From Aurantibacter sp034110465 (GTDB lineage: Bacteria > Bacteroidota > Bacteroidia > Flavobacteriales > Flavobacteriaceae): 50,141 nt of DNA. The position numbers were made by a program, and so were the translations under genes. The first letter of the stretch is position 1, and every line of letters starts with the position of its first letter. Location: the NCBI GenBank assembly GCA_034110465.1, contig JAWUZD010000001.1:1-50141 (forward strand). Reading direction: 5' to 3'. The notes below the pieces were generated by a model. The model saw nothing but the letters and a program-made list of their open reading frames with translations. It ran no database searches and was not told where the DNA came from. Positions 47,044 to 50,141 of this stretch are shown piece after piece.

Positions 47044-49479
47044 CTACTTACTATTCAACTCATCTAAAACTAACTTAATTTCACCATAAGTATATTTGTC
47101 ATCTAATTGATGTTTTAGATCAGATATATTATCGAAAGTCACTTTTGGAATACGTTTTAATAATTCTTTGTAATGTTTATCTGATATTAAATCTGTTATT
47201 TTAATTTCACCTGTGGGAATAAATTTGGCTAAATGTCCAAAAATTGTATTTTGATTTAATTCCCGTTCCAAAGCAATTTGATATATGGATTTTCCAGATT
47301 TATATAATTCTAAACTTAATAAGTTAGAATCTCCTTTTTTACGTTTAGGTTGATCTGATTCAAAAATTTCTTCATCTTTAAATGTTTCAATATCATTTTC
47401 AAAACAAAAATCATTTATCGCTTTTAAAATTTGAGCACCATATTTTTCAATTCGGGTTTTTCCCATATCTATAATATTAGCTAACTCCTTTTTATTGGTT
47501 GGTAATAGTTCACTCATTTCATATAATGCCTTCTGCGTAAAGACTTGGAAATGAACTAAATTATTTTCCTCAGCTATTTGATTTCTAAGTTTTCTAAGAA
47601 TTTCGGCTAACTCAACATTGGAAGTTCCTTCTAAAACTTTTTTTCGTGCTTTTTTAGGTTTCTCTTTTGCTAAAAAAACGGCTCTTGCTCTAAGTTTTAA
47701 AAAATGTTTCACATCAAATCCAGAATCAAATGCATTAAAGTAAAGTTGTTTTATAGTAATTAATTCTTCTATAGCATCAAATTGAATTTCTAAATCGTTT
47801 TCTATAGCTTTATTGTCTAAATCGAATTTTAAATCTTTAAATGGTTCTACTATTGATTGATTTAATTGGTCTTTATAATATTCAAGCGCTTTTTTAAAAC
47901 GTTGTTGAATAATAGTATTTGTTTCTGGAGCATCAGAATCTAGAGCCAATTCTTTTAGCTGAAATTTAAAACCATTTGCAACTTTTAATAAATTAGTTAT
48001 TCCATTTTTTGCGTTAACCAAAGTTGGTTCTACATTTCCAATTATTATGGTTCTATTTTTATAAAAAATATCTAAAAGGCGATTTACAGGGTACAAAAAA
48101 GAATAGAAATCGAATATCTCAGAAATTAATTTTAACTGAAAATCTGATTTTGAGTTTTCCAAATCTTGATCTGTAGGTTGATTTTCTTCAGCTTGCTTAT
48201 TGAATAATATAACATTAGAATCTGTAATAATTTGGTTAGAAGTTATTTTAGACTTTAACACTAATCCTTCTAAACTTTTACACCTACTTAAAGCCACGTA
48301 TGTTTGCCCGTGTGCAAATGCACTTTCAGCATCAATAATAGCTTTTTCAAATGTTAAACCTTGACTTTTATGAATGGTTATAGACCAAGCTAATCTTAAA
48401 GGCATTTGTGTAAATGAACCGATTTTTTCTTCAGTAATTTCTTTAGTTGTTGGATTAACAACATAAGTTATATTATCCCAAGTTTCTAAAGTTGTAGTAA
48501 TTGTATCTGAATCTTCAGGACATTTTATAATAATCTTATCGTTCTCTAAAGAAACAACTTTACCAATCTTACCGTTAAAATAGCGCTTATCTTGAGAGCT
48601 ATCATTTTTAACAAACATAACTTGAGCTCCTATCTTGAATATTAATTCTTGCTTATTTGGATAAGATGATTCTAGAAATTTACCTTCTACTATTGCATTG
48701 TAATTTCTTGACTTACCTTTTAGTAATTCTAATTTAGACTGATTTGTTAACTCTGCTTTATTATTATGAGTTGTTAATGAAATATAACCTTCTTCATCTT
48801 TAGGTTCAAAATCTGGATTATAACGTTTATTTAATTCGTTAACAGATTCTTGACTCAAATTGTTTGTTCTTATTTCATTTAAAATTTGAATGAATGTTGG
48901 ATTATCTTGTCTGTAAATATGCTTTAATTCAACTGTAATAGGATTACATTTCTGAAACGCATAACTACTAAAGAAAAATGCATTTCTATAAAAGGGTTTC
49001 AATAAGGTCCAATCGTTATCTCTCAATACAGGTGATAATTGTTGTAAATCTCCAATCATTAATAATTGTACACCTCCAAAAACTAAATTCTTATTTCTAA
49101 AACGACGCAGTGTTTTATCAATGCCATCTAATAAATCAGCACGAACCATACTAATTTCATCAATTACTAATAAATCTAACGACTTAATAATGTTGATTTT
49201 TGTTTTGGTAAATTTTCTATTGAACGTATTAGACTTATCCAACTCTTGGTTTGGGAGAATAGGACCAAATGGCATTTGAAAAAATGAATGAATTGTTACT
49301 CCTTTTGCATTAATTGAAGCAACTCCAGTAGGTGCTACAACTACCATTCTTTTCAAAGATTTCTCTTTTAATTTGTGTAAAAAAGTAGTTTTTCCAGTAC
49401 CTGCTTTACCTGTAAGAAAAATAGTTCTATCAGTATTATCAATAAAATTTTGAGCAATAATAATATCTTTATTTATCAT
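47044..49479 (-). CDS. PIF1-like superfamily 1B helicase with HRDC and HTH C-terminus
   Basis: An 811-residue ATP-dependent DNA helicase. Walker A is FLTGKAGTGKTTFL (residues 21-34), followed by VAPTGVASINAKGVTIHSFF. Walker B is DLLVIDEISM near 108-117, the GDLQQLSPV motif III is present, and the C-terminal motor ends with ITIHKSQGLTFEKA and TYVALSRCKSLEGL. An HRDC-like domain (about 610-690, VFTQKALYEMSELLPTNKKE) and a helix-turn-helix region (about 720-810) follow, an arrangement common in Bacteroidota. Its role is likely in replication or repair of DNA structures, not specific here. It overlaps the DinB-like gene upstream by 4 bases. Confidence 0.9.
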   Translation of the reverse strand: MINKDIIIAQNFIDNTDRTIFLTGKAGTGKTTFLHKLKEKSLKRMVVVAPTGVASINAKGVTIHSFFQMPFGPILPNQELDKSNTFNRKFTKTKINIIKSLDLLVIDEISMVRADLLDGIDKTLRRFRNKNLVFGGVQLLMIGDLQQLSPVLRDNDWTLLKPFYRNAFFFSSYAFQKCNPITVELKHIYRQDNPTFIQILNEIRTNNLSQESVNELNKRYNPDFEPKDEEGYISLTTHNNKAELTNQSKLELLKGKSRNYNAIVEGKFLESSYPNKQELIFKIGAQVMFVKNDSSQDKRYFNGKIGKVVSLENDKIIIKCPEDSDTITTTLETWDNITYVVNPTTKEITEEKIGSFTQMPLRLAWSITIHKSQGLTFEKAIIDAESAFAHGQTYVALSRCKSLEGLVLKSKITSNQIITDSNVILFNKQAEENQPTDQDLENSKSDFQLKLISEIFDFYSFLYPVNRLLDIFYKNRTIIIGNVEPTLVNAKNGITNLLKVANGFKFQLKELALDSDAPETNTIIQQRFKKALEYYKDQLNQSIVEPFKDLKFDLDNKAIENDLEIQFDAIEELITIKQLYFNAFDSGFDVKHFLKLRARAVFLAKEKPKKARKKVLEGTSNVELAEILRKLRNQIAEENNLVHFQVFTQKALYEMSELLPTNKKELANIIDMGKTRIEKYGAQILKAINDFCFENDIETFKDEEIFESDQPKRKKGDSNLLSLELYKSGKSIYQIALERELNQNTIFGHLAKFIPTGEIKITDLISDKHYKELLKRIPKVTFDNISDLKHQLDDKYTYGEIKLVLDELNSK

Positions 49480-49973
49480 TTAAGACTGGATAATGTATTC
49501 GTATTCACCCCAAAAGTGACATCTAAAAACTCATTCTCAGGATTTATCTGATGTAATAAATAAGCAATACTTGCATAATGATGCGTGGTATGACTATTAG
49601 CATAAGCTAGCAAAGAACTATACGTATATCTCACCTTAATCTTTCCATCACCTAAATCATCATAAACATCTAAAACAAAATCATTATTAGACTTTAAAGC
49701 ATCTACATTCTTTATGGTTTCACAAAGTCTATTTTTTGCAAAATCTATATCTACATTAGATAAGCAGTTTCTATTACGTAAAGTAAGGTCTATGGTTTGA
49801 TTTTCATAAGTTATAATACATTCATAAAAATCTAAAATATGTCTTGTATGATTACCAATAGAAGATTGAAAAGGTAATATACTATTATTTTGATAATCAG
49901 ATTCTGACAAACAATCTAGTAACTTATTTAATTTATTAAGGTTAAAAACATTAGCTCTAATGATATTATTCAT
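49476..49973 (-). CDS. DinB-like protein with His metal site
   Basis: A 165-residue cytosolic four-helix protein of the DinB superfamily. Candidate metal ligands lie in SIGNHTRHILDFYE (His42 region) and SHTTHHYASIAYLLHQI near 128-144. The enzymatic activity of the group is generally unknown (many are thiol-dependent transferases). The ATG of the helicase overlaps its stop codon (4 bases), so the two are co-translated. This suggests a functional pairing with the helicase, but this is only positional evidence. Confidence 0.75.
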   Translation of the reverse strand: MNNIIRANVFNLNKLNKLLDCLSESDYQNNSILPFQSSIGNHTRHILDFYECIITYENQTIDLTLRNRNCLSNVDIDFAKNRLCETIKNVDALKSNNDFVLDVYDDLGDGKIKVRYTYSSLLAYANSHTTHHYASIAYLLHQINPENEFLDVTFGVNTNTLSSLK

Positions 49974-50020
49974 AAGCTAAAGGTAGTTTTTTAGGCGTGT
50001 ATAAAAAAGTATAAAACAAA

Positions 50021-50053
50021 AAAAATCCTCAACAAATAAATGTTGAGGATTTC
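50021..50053 (-). terminator. Terminator of rRNA operon
   Basis: AATCCTCAACA and TGTTGAGGATT arms around an AATAAA loop, with T run on the minus strand, just after the 5S rRNA 3' end. Confidence 0.9.
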
Positions 50054-50060
50054 TAAAAAA

Positions 50061-50141
50061 GGCGACGACCTACTCTTCCACAATGTAGTACCATCGGCGC
50101 AAATGGGCTTAACTTCTCTGTTCGGAATGGTAAGAGGTGAG
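50061..50141 (-). rRNA. rrf: 5S rRNA, 3' part, continues beyond window
   Basis: On the minus strand the 3' end reads AGAGTAGGTCGTCGCC, preceded by the conserved loop seen as TTCGGAATGGTAAGAGGTGA on the plus strand. About 81 bases are visible of about 110. It implies that 23S and 16S rRNA genes lie to the right. Confidence 0.9.

Overview
The window comes from a low-GC member of the Bacteroidota, almost certainly a marine or aquatic Flavobacteriaceae. The evidence is the gliding and type IX secretion genes gldJ, porU and porV, a T9SS type A sorting tail on a secreted nuclease, a fused CcoN-CcoO cbb3 oxidase, and promoters of the Bacteroidota type (TTG or TTTG near -33, TAnnTTTG near -7). No genus can be fixed from the sequence alone.

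Layout. 1-1830: 3' part of an Hsp31/HchA-type DJ-1 protein, then about 1.2 kb of decayed DNA. This holds two attC-like imperfect palindromes and the fused remains of a divergent NmrA-type reductase and HxlR-regulator pair. 1828-5663: Na+/Ca2+ exchanger, secreted EndoI nuclease, a 50-residue conserved-looking protein, and apt. 5739-13212: tRNA-Arg(ACG) carrying an integrated element of about 7.4 kb. The element is bounded by a 22-bp direct repeat of the tRNA 3' end. It carries a tyrosine recombinase, an RteC-like protein, an excisionase-type HTH protein, a putative replication protein, 19-bp iteron-like repeats, arm-type repeats just inside both ends, and three cargo genes of unknown function.

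13394-23800: a microaerobic respiration regulon. It contains cbb3 oxidase genes ccoS, ccoNO, ccoQ, ccoP, ccoG, ccoH, a SafE-like gene and a 46-residue membrane protein not usually called. It also holds the copper ATPase ccoI, an FNR-type regulator, a metal-ligand-less HMA-like protein and a 95-residue membrane protein. Four FNR-type palindromes lie at the same distance (33 bp, centre to centre) upstream of -7-like boxes of four of these transcription units. This suggests one regulon run by the FNR protein encoded inside it.

23858-35910: pyruvate dehydrogenase E2 and E1-alpha, cytidine deaminase, porV and porU (T9SS shuttle and sortase), gldJ, murF and tRNA-Val(TAC). 36063-37464: a frameshifted, decaying gene of unknown function. 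37461-49973: folC, two tandem TonB-like proteins with exbD and exbB, nhaB, a Glu/Leu dehydrogenase, anmK, an acyl-CoA dehydrogenase, a PIF1-like helicase and a DinB-like protein. The window ends inside a 5S rRNA gene on the minus strand, so an rRNA operon lies just beyond.

The two most interesting regions are the tRNA-Arg element, which combines integration and apparent iteron-type replication features with unknown cargo, and the fixed-spacing FNR regulon. All family calls are from motif reading without database searches.
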